From the NCBI GenBank assembly GCA_028284005.1, contig JANQSO010000003.1:1-64000 (forward strand): 64,000 bases of DNA, written 5' to 3'. Position numbers and translations under genes: made by a program. Source of the DNA: Flavobacteriaceae bacterium. Its GTDB lineage: Bacteria > Bacteroidota > Bacteroidia > Flavobacteriales > Flavobacteriaceae. The stretch's first letter is position 1. Each line of letters opens with the position of its first letter. Below the pieces are notes generated by a model. It worked only from the letters and a program-made list of their open reading frames with translations, made no database searches and had not been told where the DNA came from. Positions 18,788 to 29,619 of this stretch are shown here, one piece after another.

Positions 18788-19836
18788 AGGCTCTGGTTTT
18801 TATAATGTTTCAATATATCTCCTTTTATCATTTCCTGTGAAATGAAATTGTTTAAGATCACAGGAGCTTTAACTCCCTCTTTAAACTTGTTGGTACCTGT
18901 AAATACAAAAGCTTCATCCCAAAGGTTTGCATCGGTAAATGTTTGTATTGTTTTTGTGCCGCCTTCCACGATCAAAGACTGAATTTTATACCTATATAAT
19001 ATATCACAAATTTGGAAAGCTATGTCTTTGGAAAAATCTATTGTTTCATAAAAAATATTATCTGTGTTGCCAGCCTTCTTTTGGGTAATAACGATCGTCT
19101 TAGCTTCTTTATCAAATACAGAAGCATTCCCGGGTATTTTTAAGGACCTGTCGATAACAACTCTTACAGGTGAATTTCCTTCCCACTCACGGGTCGTTAA
19201 ACTTGGATTATCCATTAAAACTGTGGTAGTTCCTACCAAAATGGCCTGTTCTTTAGCACGCATTTTGTGTACCCATTGACGCGAATGTTCATTGGTGATC
19301 CAGACGGGTTTCTTCTCGGAATTTCTAAGAGCTTCGGAAGGGGCGATAAATCCGTTGGAAGTTTGTGCCCATTTCAAGATGATGTACGGACGTTTTTTTT
19401 GGTGAAAAGTAAAAAAACGCCTGTTCAGGTCATCACATTCCTTTTTGACAACCCCAACTTCAACCTCACATCCTGCATCTTTCAATTTTTGAATTCCACG
19501 TCCCGCAACTTTCGGATTGGGGTCCGTACTGCCTATCACAACTTTTTTTATTCCTTTGGAGATAATGAGATCTGCACATGGCGGTGTTTTTCCAAAATGA
19601 CTACAAGGTTCCAGCGAAACATAAAGGGTAGCATCTTTTAAAAGCCTAGTGTTGCGTACACCGGCGATAGCATTTACTTCGGCATGTGGTAGCCCGGCCT
19701 TATGGTGCCAGCCTTCCCCAATGATAGTATTGTTATGAACAATTACACTGCCTACCAAAGGATTTGGATAGGTATTTCCCAGGCCATTTTTCGCTAACTG
19801 GATACAGCGTGACATATATTTTTCGCTTATCTTCAC
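18784..19836 (-). CDS. ribD: Bifunctional diaminohydroxyphosphoribosylaminopyrimidine deaminase / 5-amino-6-(5-phosphoribosylamino)uracil reductase
   Basis: Catalyses the second and third steps of riboflavin synthesis. The N-terminal deaminase domain has the zinc sites HAEVNAI (about 52-58) and PCSHFGKTPPCADLI (about 77-91). The C-terminal reductase domain begins near residue 150 with RPYIILKWAQTSNGFIA and has VEGGTKTIQTF. I choose the GTG at 19836, giving MKISEKYMSRCIQLAKNG as in homologues; an ATG at 19815 would cut the conserved N-terminus, and the frame to 19893 adds unrelated residues. Length is then 350, normal for RibD. Confidence 0.93.
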   Translation of the reverse strand: MKISEKYMSRCIQLAKNGLGNTYPNPLVGSVIVHNNTIIGEGWHHKAGLPHAEVNAIAGVRNTRLLKDATLYVSLEPCSHFGKTPPCADLIISKGIKKVVIGSTDPNPKVAGRGIQKLKDAGCEVEVGVVKKECDDLNRRFFTFHQKKRPYIILKWAQTSNGFIAPSEALRNSEKKPVWITNEHSRQWVHKMRAKEQAILVGTTTVLMDNPSLTTREWEGNSPVRVVIDRSLKIPGNASVFDKEAKTIVITQKKAGNTDNIFYETIDFSKDIAFQICDILYRYKIQSLIVEGGTKTIQTFTDANLWDEAFVFTGTNKFKEGVKAPVILNNFISQEMIKGDILKHYKNQSL

Positions 19837-19863
19837 ACTGTAAAAATACAAGTAATTACTTAG

Positions 19864-20349
19864 ATGAGTACACCTATAATCCGTCCTATTCAAAAAAAAG
19901 ATAATCCACAGATCGCAAGTATCATTAGAAGCGTTTTAGATGATTTTGGAGTTCCCAAAGAGGGTACGGCTTACGCAGATAAAGCTTTGGATGTCATGTA
20001 TGAAACGTATAATAAAGATAGTGCCACATACTTCATACTGGAAGAAAATGGAAAGGCAATAGGTGGCGGCGGAGTGGCGCAATTGGATAATTACAATGGC
20101 AATGTCTGTGAATTACAGAAAATGTATTTCCTGCCAGAAGCAAGAGGAAGAGGATTGGGTACACAAATGATAGACGCCTGTTTGGAAGAAGCCCGTAAAT
20201 TGGGCTATGAAAAATGTTACCTGGAAACCATGTCCTATATGGAGGCGGCTCAAAAATTGTACAAACGATATGGTTTTCAATATTTGGACGGACCTATGGG
20301 AGATACCGGGCATTATGCCTGCGGGGTACACATGATAAAAGAGTTATAA
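19864..20349 (+). CDS. GNAT family N-acetyltransferase
   Basis: A 161-residue acetyltransferase with the N-terminal IRPIQKKDNPQIASIIRSVL, the strand GGGGVAQLDNYNGNVCELQKMYFLPEARGRGLGTQMID containing the acetyl-CoA loop (about 84-103), and ETMSYMEAAQKLYKRYGFQ at the C-terminus. It starts 27 bases from the divergent ribD start. Substrate unknown. prmC begins two bases after its stop, so the two are probably co-transcribed. Confidence 0.87.
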   Translation: MSTPIIRPIQKKDNPQIASIIRSVLDDFGVPKEGTAYADKALDVMYETYNKDSATYFILEENGKAIGGGGVAQLDNYNGNVCELQKMYFLPEARGRGLGTQMIDACLEEARKLGYEKCYLETMSYMEAAQKLYKRYGFQYLDGPMGDTGHYACGVHMIKEL

Positions 20350-20351
20350 TT

Positions 20352-21209
20352 TTGAAACTTTCTAAATTAAAAAAAGAATTTACCGAATCACTTTCAAAAC
20401 TGTATCCTGAAGAAGAGGTACAGTCTTTTTTTGCAATTCTTTCTGAAACCATTCTCAAACTATCAAGGTTAGAAACTGTTTTACAATCTGAAAAAGATAT
20501 TTCTGAAGAAGATTGTTTGAAATTTACTGAAGCTGTTCAGCGGTTGAAGCATTTTGAACCCATTCAATATATTACAGGTGAAACAGAATTTTATGGTTTA
20601 GTTTTTAAGGTCAATAAACATGTACTCATTCCTCGTCCCGAAACCGAAGAATTGGTCGACTGGATACTTAAGGATATTGAAACACAAAATTTAAGGGTCC
20701 GAACGGTTTTGGATATAGGCACCGGTTCTGGTTGTATCGCGATTTCACTTGCTAAAAACCTTCCAAACACCCATGTTTCGGCTTTAGATATTTCAGAAAA
20801 AGCATTAAAAACAGCTTCTCAAAATGCAGGTTTAAATCAAGTTGCAATACATTTCTACCAGCAGGATATCCTCAATTCTAAGCTCCTCCCGGATCAATAT
20901 GACATTATCGTTTCAAATCCGCCATATGTTCGTGAATTGGAAAAGGAAGCGATGCGAAATAATGTTTTAAAGCATGAGCCTTCTTCGGCATTATACGTAA
21001 GTAATGAGGATCCGCTTGTATTTTACCATAAAATTATACTCCTGGCGAAAAAGGGCCTAGCCCCCAAAGGATGCCTGTACTTCGAGATTAATGAGTATCT
21101 TAGTAAGGAAATGCAGGAGATGCTTAAAGAAGAAGGATTTATGTCGATAGAGATCAGGAAAGATATATTTGGAAAAAACAGAATGATTAAAGCCAGAAAA
21201 AATGCATAG
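20352..21209 (+). CDS. prmC: Peptide chain release factor N5-glutamine methyltransferase PrmC
   Basis: Methylates the Gln of the GGQ motif in release factors. The 285-residue protein has an N-terminal helical domain and a class I methyltransferase domain with RPETEELVDWIL, VLDIGTGSGCIAISLAKNLP (SAM site) and the NPPY motif in IIVSNPPYVRELE. I use the TTG at 20352 (MKLSKLKKEF), since the longer frame from 20214 lies inside the GNAT gene. The 3' end overlaps the LOG gene by 8 bases. Confidence 0.93.
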   Translation: MKLSKLKKEFTESLSKLYPEEEVQSFFAILSETILKLSRLETVLQSEKDISEEDCLKFTEAVQRLKHFEPIQYITGETEFYGLVFKVNKHVLIPRPETEELVDWILKDIETQNLRVRTVLDIGTGSGCIAISLAKNLPNTHVSALDISEKALKTASQNAGLNQVAIHFYQQDILNSKLLPDQYDIIVSNPPYVRELEKEAMRNNVLKHEPSSALYVSNEDPLVFYHKIILLAKKGLAPKGCLYFEINEYLSKEMQEMLKEEGFMSIEIRKDIFGKNRMIKARKNA

Positions 21210-21792
21210 ACTCGATACCATATGTGTGTTCTGCGGTAGCAGTGATGGAAATGACCAGGCGATCACTGATGCTGCAAAAGAATTGGGGCAGACGTTTGCA
21301 AAACAAAACATAACATTGGTCTATGGGGCTGCTAAGATTGGTGTAATGGGAGCTTTAGCTAAATCTGTTTTAGATGCTAGTGGAAAGGTCATTGGTATTA
21401 TTCCCGAATTTCTTAAGAAGAAGGAAGTAGTGCATTTGGGACTTACACAGTTGGTAACTACAGAAAACATGCACGAACGTAAGTTGAAAATGCATGAACT
21501 AAGTAATGGTTTTATAGCATTGCCGGGTGGAATAGGAACACTGGAAGAATTGTTCGAAATACTAACCTGGTTACAATTGGGCCTGCACACAAAACCCATA
21601 GGATTGTTAAACTGTAATGGTTTTTATGATGATCTCATGCAACTTTTGGAAACAATGGTACGCAAGGGTTTTGTAACTATGGAAAATTATGAATTGCTCT
21701 TAATTGATTCGACAGTTGAAGGGTTGCTTCAAAAAATGGCTGCATTCAAAGCTCCTAATATCCCACATTGGCTTACAAAAGACAGAGCCTAA
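21202..21792 (+). CDS. LOG family protein (TIGR00730 type)
   Basis: A 196-residue Rossmann-fold protein with CVFCGSSDGND at residues 8-18, LVYGAAKIGVMGALAKSVLDASGKVIGIIPEFL, and the diagnostic PGGIGTLEELFEILTWLQLG near 110-130. Members hydrolyse cytokinin riboside monophosphates or related nucleotides to base and ribose 5-phosphate. The biological role in Flavobacteria is not known. It overlaps prmC by 8 bases. Confidence 0.9.
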   Translation: MHRLDTICVFCGSSDGNDQAITDAAKELGQTFAKQNITLVYGAAKIGVMGALAKSVLDASGKVIGIIPEFLKKKEVVHLGLTQLVTTENMHERKLKMHELSNGFIALPGGIGTLEELFEILTWLQLGLHTKPIGLLNCNGFYDDLMQLLETMVRKGFVTMENYELLLIDSTVEGLLQKMAAFKAPNIPHWLTKDRA

Positions 21793-21892
21793 TATTCAAG
21801 TTATCAACTATTTCTGCTCTTTTTTTAACAAAATTTAAACCCAAGCTACATATTTCGGTACATTTAAGTCATTAACAATTAACTTATCATGT

Positions 21893-22594
21893 ATGAATTC
21901 AACAAAGAAGTATTTCGCTGAAGGGCTTGGGACCTTCGCATTAGTTTTATTTGGTTGCGGGGCAGCTACAATCGCCGGTATTTCCGATACAGGCCCTGCG
22001 GGAATTGGCTTATTGGGGATTGCTCTTGCTTTTGGTCTTGCAGTTGTAGCTATGGCTTATACCATTGGTCCAATTTCAGGATGTCATATTAATCCGGCGA
22101 TCTCTATTGCCATGCTTGCGGCAGGAAAATTATCCGGAAAAGATACTTTGGGCTATATAATCGCACAATGTATAGGAGCTATCGCAGCAGCAGGAGTATT
22201 ATATATTTTGGTTACCGGAACTGCAGGTTTTTCAATGCCGGAATGGGGCCTGGGTAGTAATGGATGGGGAGAAGGCTATTTAGGAGCTTATGATATGAAA
22301 TCGGCTCTTATTGCTGAATTTGTATTTACCTTTTTATTCTTAATGGTCATTTTTGGTACCACTGCAAAAAATGCATCTCCCGCAATGGCCGGATTGGCAA
22401 TCGGTATCACTTTGGTGTTGATCCATTTGGTAGCGATCCCTATTACAGGGACTTCCGTAAACCCTGCGCGTAGTTTGGGCCCTGCTTTGTTTGCCGGCGG
22501 AATGGCATTGAATCAGTTATGGCTATTTATAGTGGCTCCTATTGCAGGCGGACTCTTTGCAGCAGTAGTGAGAAAGATCTTTCTGGACGATTAG
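21893..22594 (+). CDS. aqpZ: Aquaporin, AqpZ-type
   Basis: A 233-residue inner-membrane channel with six transmembrane segments and both pore loops: NPA in GPISGCHINPAISIAM (about 60-75) and NPA in TGTSVNPARSLGPAL (about 185-199). The His in IHLVAIPITG and the Arg after the second NPA match the water-selective filter of AqpZ rather than the wider GlpF filter. It is transcribed alone, with a hairpin terminator after it. Confidence 0.92.
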   Translation: MNSTKKYFAEGLGTFALVLFGCGAATIAGISDTGPAGIGLLGIALAFGLAVVAMAYTIGPISGCHINPAISIAMLAAGKLSGKDTLGYIIAQCIGAIAAAGVLYILVTGTAGFSMPEWGLGSNGWGEGYLGAYDMKSALIAEFVFTFLFLMVIFGTTAKNASPAMAGLAIGITLVLIHLVAIPITGTSVNPARSLGPALFAGGMALNQLWLFIVAPIAGGLFAAVVRKIFLDD

Positions 22595-22614
22595 TTTTAA
22601 TGCGTATACTATTT

Positions 22615-22643
22615 AAAAGGCTTCAGTTATGAGGCCTTTTTTG
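22615..22643 (+). terminator. Terminator of the aquaporin gene
   Basis: AAAAGGCTTC pairs with GAGGCCTTTT around a short loop, followed by TTTG. It lies about 20 bases after the aquaporin stop. Confidence 0.75.
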
Positions 22644-22682
22644 TTTATAAACTGTTTTCCAAAGCTCTTAGGTTTTCGCTAG

Positions 22683-24695
<2,013 letters not shown>

Positions 24696-24723
24696 ACTTA
24701 GACCAAAAAATACTCGAAATACG

Positions 24724-24731
24724 TATTTTTG
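24724..24731 (+). promoter_or_regulatory. -7 promoter element of the DUF6913-like gene
   Basis: TATTTTTG matches TAnnTTTG, between the ligA stop and the ATG at 24753. It would drive the DUF6913-like gene and dapA independently of ligA. Confidence 0.5.
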
Positions 24732-24752
24732 TGAAACAAGTTGTTTGGGGCC

Positions 24753-25271
24753 ATGTTCAAAAAAATTAAACAGAAATCACTTCAAAAACTAACTGAAAAA
24801 AACATTCGGGAACGTGACCTGTCCCGGGTGAACGAACCGTTGAAACGACTTGGATTTTTAGTAGATGAAAGTGAGTTCCAGGAGTTTGAAGAATTGTATG
24901 ATTTTGCTGTAGCATTGGGTATTCAGCGTAAAGATGTGAAAGTGTTCTCCTTTTTAGAGTCTAAGAAGAAATTGCCTTCTTTGCGCCAAAACCAGATACA
25001 CAACAGGGATTTTACCTGGAAAGGTGAGATCCATAATCAAAATGCGCAGGAATTTCTGGATGTTCCATTCGATGTTTTAATAGGATATTATAGAGGAGCA
25101 AATGAATTCCTGGACCTTATGGTTTCTGCCAGTAAGGCAAAATTTAAAGTAGGTGTAGCAGAGGCAGACCCGCGGTTATACGATTTGATTATTGAAATAC
25201 AACCGGATAAGGTAACCGAGTTTAAAGCGGAATTAAAAAAATACTTGAAGATATTAAATAAAATAGCATGA
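24753..25271 (+). CDS. Conserved protein, DUF6913-like
   Basis: A 172-residue soluble protein starting [13 protein letters not shown]. It has a basic helical N-terminus, then an alpha/beta region ([70 protein letters not shown]). I see no catalytic motif. The position between ligA and dapA is shared with other Flavobacteriaceae, where it is, as I recall, annotated as DUF6913. It overlaps dapA by four bases. Confidence 0.75.
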   Translation: MFKKIKQKSLQKLTEKNIRERDLSRVNEPLKRLGFLVDESEFQEFEELYDFAVALGIQRKDVKVFSFLESKKKLPSLRQNQIHNRDFTWKGEIHNQNAQEFLDVPFDVLIGYYRGANEFLDLMVSASKAKFKVGVAEADPRLYDLIIEIQPDKVTEFKAELKKYLKILNKIA

Positions 25272-26143
25272 AGGAATTGATTGGAACAGGTGTAGCATTG
25301 ATCACTCCATTTACTGAAAACTTTGAAGTAGATGTGGAAGGGTTGAAAAAAGTAGTGAACTTCAACATTGATAATGGAGTTGACTATCTGGTGTTATTGG
25401 GCACTACTGCTGAAAGCGCTACCTTGACCAAAGTAGAAAAACAGTGGGTCATAGATACGATAATAGAGGTAAATGCAGGAAGACTGCCTTTGGTTTTAGG
25501 TGTAGGTGGAAATAATACACAATCTGTTATCGATGAATTGAAAACCCGTGACCTTTCACCTTTTGCAGCGATCTTATCTGTTTCTCCAATGTATAATAAG
25601 CCTACACAGGAGGGGATCTATCAACATTTTGCGGCGATAGCGAAAGCGTCACCAAAACCAATTGTCCTATACAATGTTCCGGGACGTACAGCGTCTAATA
25701 TACTTCCGGAAACTGTGATCCGCCTGGCAAATGATTTTGAACGTATCGTAGCTATCAAAGAAGCTGCCGGAGATATGGTGCAGGCAATGCGCTTGATTGA
25801 AGGTTGTCCTGATGATTTCCTGGTGATATCTGGAGATGACATGATCGCATTACCTATGGTTCTGGCCGGTGGGGCCGGTGTTATTTCGGTCATTGGGGAA
25901 GGACTTCCTAAGGAATTTTCAGAAATGATACGTTTAGGGTTGGATAAAAAAGTAGAAGAAGCATATAAATTGCACTACAGGGTTGCACCTGCGATCGATT
26001 ATATCTTTGAAGAAGGAAATCCAGCCGGAATCAAAGCCGTTTTCAATAAATTGGGTATTTGCGGAGCTACTGTCCGCCTTCCATTGGTGGACGCCAGTGA
26101 TGCTCTAAAAGCAAAAATCAACACATTTGTGGATAATTTTTGA
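25268..26143 (+). CDS. dapA: 4-hydroxy-tetrahydrodipicolinate synthase DapA
   Basis: Condenses pyruvate with aspartate semialdehyde, the first committed step to diaminopimelate and lysine. The 291-residue TIM-barrel protein has GTTAESATL (about 45-53), Tyr135 in VLYNVPGRT and the Schiff-base Lys164 in [10 protein letters not shown]. The start overlaps the preceding gene as ATGA. dapF lies elsewhere in the window, so lysine genes are dispersed. Confidence 0.96.
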   Translation: MKELIGTGVALITPFTENFEVDVEGLKKVVNFNIDNGVDYLVLLGTTAESATLTKVEKQWVIDTIIEVNAGRLPLVLGVGGNNTQSVIDELKTRDLSPFAAILSVSPMYNKPTQEGIYQHFAAIAKASPKPIVLYNVPGRTASNILPETVIRLANDFERIVAIKEAAGDMVQAMRLIEGCPDDFLVISGDDMIALPMVLAGGAGVISVIGEGLPKEFSEMIRLGLDKKVEEAYKLHYRVAPAIDYIFEEGNPAGIKAVFNKLGICGATVRLPLVDASDALKAKINTFVDNF

Positions 26144-26251
26144 TTCAGAAAAGAAATTTATCAGTTAAATTTTTCAAAACAATAGTAATTACACATACTT
26201 ATTGCAATATTTTAGCGGCATAATAAGTTTTTATAATCACGTTTTATTCAC

Positions 26252-26259
26252 TACTTTTG
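26252..26259 (+). promoter_or_regulatory. -7 promoter element of the bamD operon
   Basis: TACTTTTG followed by C is a full TAnnTTTG match and ends four bases before the bamD ATG at 26264, so the operon mRNA should be leaderless. Confidence 0.6.
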
Positions 26260-26263
26260 CACG

Positions 26264-27088
26264 ATGTTTTTTAAATATATGAGAACGAGCCTTTTAATTC
26301 TGTTTGTTAGTTTATCTTTTATCTCCTGTAGCGAGTACCAGCAGGTATTACGCGGTGATGATACGGCACGTAAATTTTCCATGGCGGATTCTTTATATGA
26401 AATTGGAAAACACAAGAAAGCGTTACAGCTTATGGAGCAAATTGTTCCAGCTTACAGGGGGAAACCGCAAGCTGAGAAATTAATGTTCATGTATGCCAAT
26501 ACGTTTTACAATATGGAAGACTATTATTTGGCGGGTTATCAATTTGAACGCTTCGAAACTTCCTATCCCAAGAGTGATAGTGTAGAAATTGCATCATACC
26601 GTTCTGCAAAAAGTTATTACGAACTATCACCGCGTTATTCATTAGATCAAAAAGATACAGATACGGCCTTGGAGAAACTACAGGGTTTTATAGACAAATA
26701 TCCAAATTCCGAATACCGTATAGGAGTTAATGAATTGGTATCCGAATTAAGATACAAAAAGGAAAAGAAAGAATATGAGGTTGCTAAACAGTACCTTCAT
26801 ATTTCAGATTATAAGGCAGCTATTTCGGCATTCGATAATTTCATTACGGACAATCCGGGATCGCAATTCAGAAAAGAAGCTTTCTTTGGAAGATTGGATG
26901 CAGCCTATAAATTAGCTATTAATAGTGTTCCGTCTAAAGTAGAAGAGCGTTTGATCACAGCACAGGGATATTATAATAGTTTTGCAAAATATTACAATGA
27001 AACCGACTTGAAAGCTGATGCTGATAAGATCTCCGAAGACATTAAGGAGCGGTTGAACACAAATAAGGAAACTACAAGTTTAAACTAG
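26264..27088 (+). CDS. bamD: Outer membrane protein assembly factor BamD
   Basis: Lipoprotein of the BAM complex that inserts beta-barrel proteins into the outer membrane. The 274-residue protein has a signal peptide with lipobox LSFISC (Cys about 22), then TPR-like helical repeats: MADSLYEIGKHKKALQLMEQIV, ANTFYNMEDYYLAGYQFERFETSYPKS and SDYKAAISAFDNFITDNPGS. It heads the bamD-rpoZ-coaBC-DUF4835 operon; an in-frame ATG at 26279 is an alternative start. Confidence 0.93.
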   Translation: MFFKYMRTSLLILFVSLSFISCSEYQQVLRGDDTARKFSMADSLYEIGKHKKALQLMEQIVPAYRGKPQAEKLMFMYANTFYNMEDYYLAGYQFERFETSYPKSDSVEIASYRSAKSYYELSPRYSLDQKDTDTALEKLQGFIDKYPNSEYRIGVNELVSELRYKKEKKEYEVAKQYLHISDYKAAISAFDNFITDNPGSQFRKEAFFGRLDAAYKLAINSVPSKVEERLITAQGYYNSFAKYYNETDLKADADKISEDIKERLNTNKETTSLN

Positions 27089-27092
27089 GATT

Positions 27093-27428
27093 ATGAGCGA
27101 TATTAAAAATTCTGAAGCACCTATCAATACTACAACTATTGATAAAAATTTGATTGATGCACCTACTGATAATATCTATGAGGCCATCTCCATTGTTTCA
27201 AAAAGAGCAATACAGATAAACAGTGATATCAAAAAAGAATTGCTTGAAAAGTTAGATGAGTTTGCTACTTACAATGATAGCTTGGAGGAAATTTTCGAAA
27301 ACAAGGAACAGATCGAGGTTTCTAAGTTTTACGAAAAATTGCCAAAACCACACGCATTAGCTATACAAGAGTGGTTAGAGAACAAGATCTACTACCGTAA
27401 TACCCAAGACGAAGAAATCGAAAAATAA
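27093..27428 (+). CDS. rpoZ: RNA polymerase omega subunit (RpoZ/Rpb6-like)
   Basis: A 111-residue small protein with DNIYEAISIVSKRAIQINSDIKKELLEKLDEFA near residues 26-58, the Bacteroidota form of the omega/Rpb6 helix that wraps the beta' C-terminus. The acidic C-terminal half is typical of this phylum. The position between bamD and coaBC supports the assignment. Spacing to both neighbours is 4 bases. Confidence 0.88.
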   Translation: MSDIKNSEAPINTTTIDKNLIDAPTDNIYEAISIVSKRAIQINSDIKKELLEKLDEFATYNDSLEEIFENKEQIEVSKFYEKLPKPHALAIQEWLENKIYYRNTQDEEIEK

Positions 27429-27432
27429 TAAA

Positions 27433-28644
27433 ATGTCTGTGCTAAGCGGTAAAAATATATTACTGGGCGTAACTGCCGGTATTGCCGCTTATAAATCGGC
27501 TTTTTTAGTTCGGTTGTTAGTAAAAGAGGGAGCAAAAGTAAAGGTTGTAATGACGCCCTCTGCTAAAGAGTTTGTTACTCCTTTAACTCTTTCTACTCTT
27601 TCAAAAAATGAAGTCTTTTCTTCTTTTACCGATGACGAAAATGAGAATGCCCAATGGAATAACCATGTTGAGTTAGCCCTTTGGGCAGATCTGTTTTTGA
27701 TCGCTCCCGCAACGGCCAATACCTTATCCAAAATGGCAGGCGGTACCAGTGATAACTTGCTTTTGGCATGTTACCTTTCTGCTAAATGCCCGGTATACTA
27801 TGCTCCTGCAATGGACCTGGATATGTACAAACATCCTACTACACAGCAAACTTTTGACACTCTGGAAAGCTTTGGAAACATCCAAATTCCCGCCGCATAC
27901 GGAGAATTGGCAAGCGGTTTGGTTGGCCAGGGAAGAATGGCTGAACCCGAAGACATTGTTGCATTTTTAGAAAAGGATATATTAAAATCTTTACCACTAC
28001 GAGGAAAAAAGATCCTGATCACAGCGGGCCCTACTTATGAAGCAATTGACCCGGTGCGTTTTATAGGCAATCATTCCAGCGGTAAAATGGGGTATGCGCT
28101 CGCAGAAGCTTCTGCAAACCTGGGGGCCGAGGTACTCCTTATTTCCGGGCCGTCCAATTTGCAAATACTGCATAACTATGTTGAGGTAATTAGAGTGACC
28201 TCTGCAAAAGAAATGTACGATGCAGCTCATACAAGATTTGGAGATTGCGATGTTGCTATATTGAGTGCGGCAGTTGCAGATTATCGCCCCAAACAGGTGG
28301 CCGATCAGAAAATAAAGAAGAAAGAAGGCTCACTAACACTTCAACTGGAAAAAACCGACGATATTTTAGCTTCACTGGGAGAGATCAAGCAAGAACAATT
28401 GCTGGTTGGTTTTGCATTAGAGACCGAAAATGAGTTGGAAAATGCAAAAACAAAACTCAAAAAAAAGAATTTAGATTTAATTGTATTAAATTCGCTTAAT
28501 GATAAAGGTGCCGGCTTTAAAACCGATACCAATAAAATAACTTTGATCACTAAAGACAATAAAGTGATACCTTTTTCGGTTAAACCCAAGACAGAGGTAG
28601 CAAACGATATTTTAAAACATATTATACAACAACTCCATGCGTAG
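27433..28644 (+). CDS. coaBC: Bifunctional phosphopantothenoylcysteine decarboxylase / phosphopantothenate-cysteine ligase
   Basis: Catalyses two consecutive steps of coenzyme A synthesis. The 403-residue protein has the flavin-dependent CoaC domain (ILLGVTAGIAAYKSAFLVR, NNHVELALWADLFLIAPATANTLSKMA with the active-site His, and YYAPAMDLDMY) and the CoaB domain from about residue 190 (ILITAGPTYEAIDPVRFIGNHSSGKMG, AAVADYRP). The 3' end overlaps the next gene by 8 bases. Confidence 0.96.
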   Translation: MSVLSGKNILLGVTAGIAAYKSAFLVRLLVKEGAKVKVVMTPSAKEFVTPLTLSTLSKNEVFSSFTDDENENAQWNNHVELALWADLFLIAPATANTLSKMAGGTSDNLLLACYLSAKCPVYYAPAMDLDMYKHPTTQQTFDTLESFGNIQIPAAYGELASGLVGQGRMAEPEDIVAFLEKDILKSLPLRGKKILITAGPTYEAIDPVRFIGNHSSGKMGYALAEASANLGAEVLLISGPSNLQILHNYVEVIRVTSAKEMYDAAHTRFGDCDVAILSAAVADYRPKQVADQKIKKKEGSLTLQLEKTDDILASLGEIKQEQLLVGFALETENELENAKTKLKKKNLDLIVLNSLNDKGAGFKTDTNKITLITKDNKVIPFSVKPKTEVANDILKHIIQQLHA

Positions 28645-29527
28645 ATTATTTCTTATTTTTTCATTTTTAGTAGCAGTATATTCAGTAGACGCGCAAGAGC
28701 TTAACTGTACCTTAACTATTGACGCAGAGCAAACAGGGCAGCCTAACCAACAAGTCTTTAGAACCTTAGAGCAACAGCTCACAGAGTTTATAAACAATAC
28801 GAAATGGACCGACAGGGTCTATAAGAACCAGGAGCGTATAGATTGCAATATGTCTATCATTATAAGTGAATACAGCGGAGACTCTTTTTCTGCAACACTT
28901 CAGGTTCAGTCTTCCAGAACTATTTTTGATTCTACTTACGACAGCCCTGTCTATAATTACAATGACAGGCATTTCAATTTTAAGTATACCGAATTCCAAC
29001 CTCTTAACTTTAACATCAATTCTTTTGATTCTAACCTGATTTCAGTAATTGCTTATCACGTATATACCATTATTGCTTTGGATGCCGATACTTACGAACA
29101 GGATGGAGGTAAAGAGTACTTCGAAGTTGCCAAACAAATTGTAAATACTGCTGCATCCAGCAATTTTAAAGGATGGAGACCGGCAGATGGGGCACAATCC
29201 CGTTACCGTTATAATGATGCAATGTTGTCTTCGGTCTATAAAGAGTTTCATACAGCTTTGTATGACTATCACCGTAAAGGTTTGGACCTAATGAGCCAAA
29301 ACCAACGAGAGGCAAAACTTAAAATTATAGATGCTATCACAAGGCTCAAGGGAATTAACGACCGCAGGCCCAATTCATTCTTGCTGAGGACTTTCTTTGA
29401 TGCTAAGAGTGATGAGATCCAGGCTATTTTTAGCGCAGGGCCAAAAGTAGATATTGCTTCTTTGATCGATAACCTCAATAGAATGGCTCCAACCAAGAGA
29501 GGTAGCTGGACCGAGATCAAGTTTTAA
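28637..29527 (+). CDS. DUF4835 family exported protein, PorD-like
   Basis: A 296-residue protein with a signal peptide (FLIFSFLVAVYSVDAQ, cleaved near residue 20). The mature part begins ELNCTLTIDAEQTG and contains DRVYKNQERIDCNMSIII, GWRPADGAQSRYRYND and a C-terminal GSWTEIKF. This is the DUF4835 family, described as a type IX secretion PorD-like component in Bacteroidota; the exact role is not settled. It follows coaBC as in related genomes. Confidence 0.88.
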   Translation: MRRLFLIFSFLVAVYSVDAQELNCTLTIDAEQTGQPNQQVFRTLEQQLTEFINNTKWTDRVYKNQERIDCNMSIIISEYSGDSFSATLQVQSSRTIFDSTYDSPVYNYNDRHFNFKYTEFQPLNFNINSFDSNLISVIAYHVYTIIALDADTYEQDGGKEYFEVAKQIVNTAASSNFKGWRPADGAQSRYRYNDAMLSSVYKEFHTALYDYHRKGLDLMSQNQREAKLKIIDAITRLKGINDRRPNSFLLRTFFDAKSDEIQAIFSAGPKVDIASLIDNLNRMAPTKRGSWTEIKF

Positions 29528-29619
29528 ATAACTCATCTTTTTTTCTTGCAGGAGTTGCAAAACTCTTATACTTTAGAAGCACAATAAACTAAAGTGTTTT
29601 GCATACCTAAACTTTATTT

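Noticed and set aside
18784-19863. FMN riboswitch upstream of ribD
   Set aside because: Only 27 bases separate ribD from the divergent GNAT gene, far too little for the riboswitch fold.
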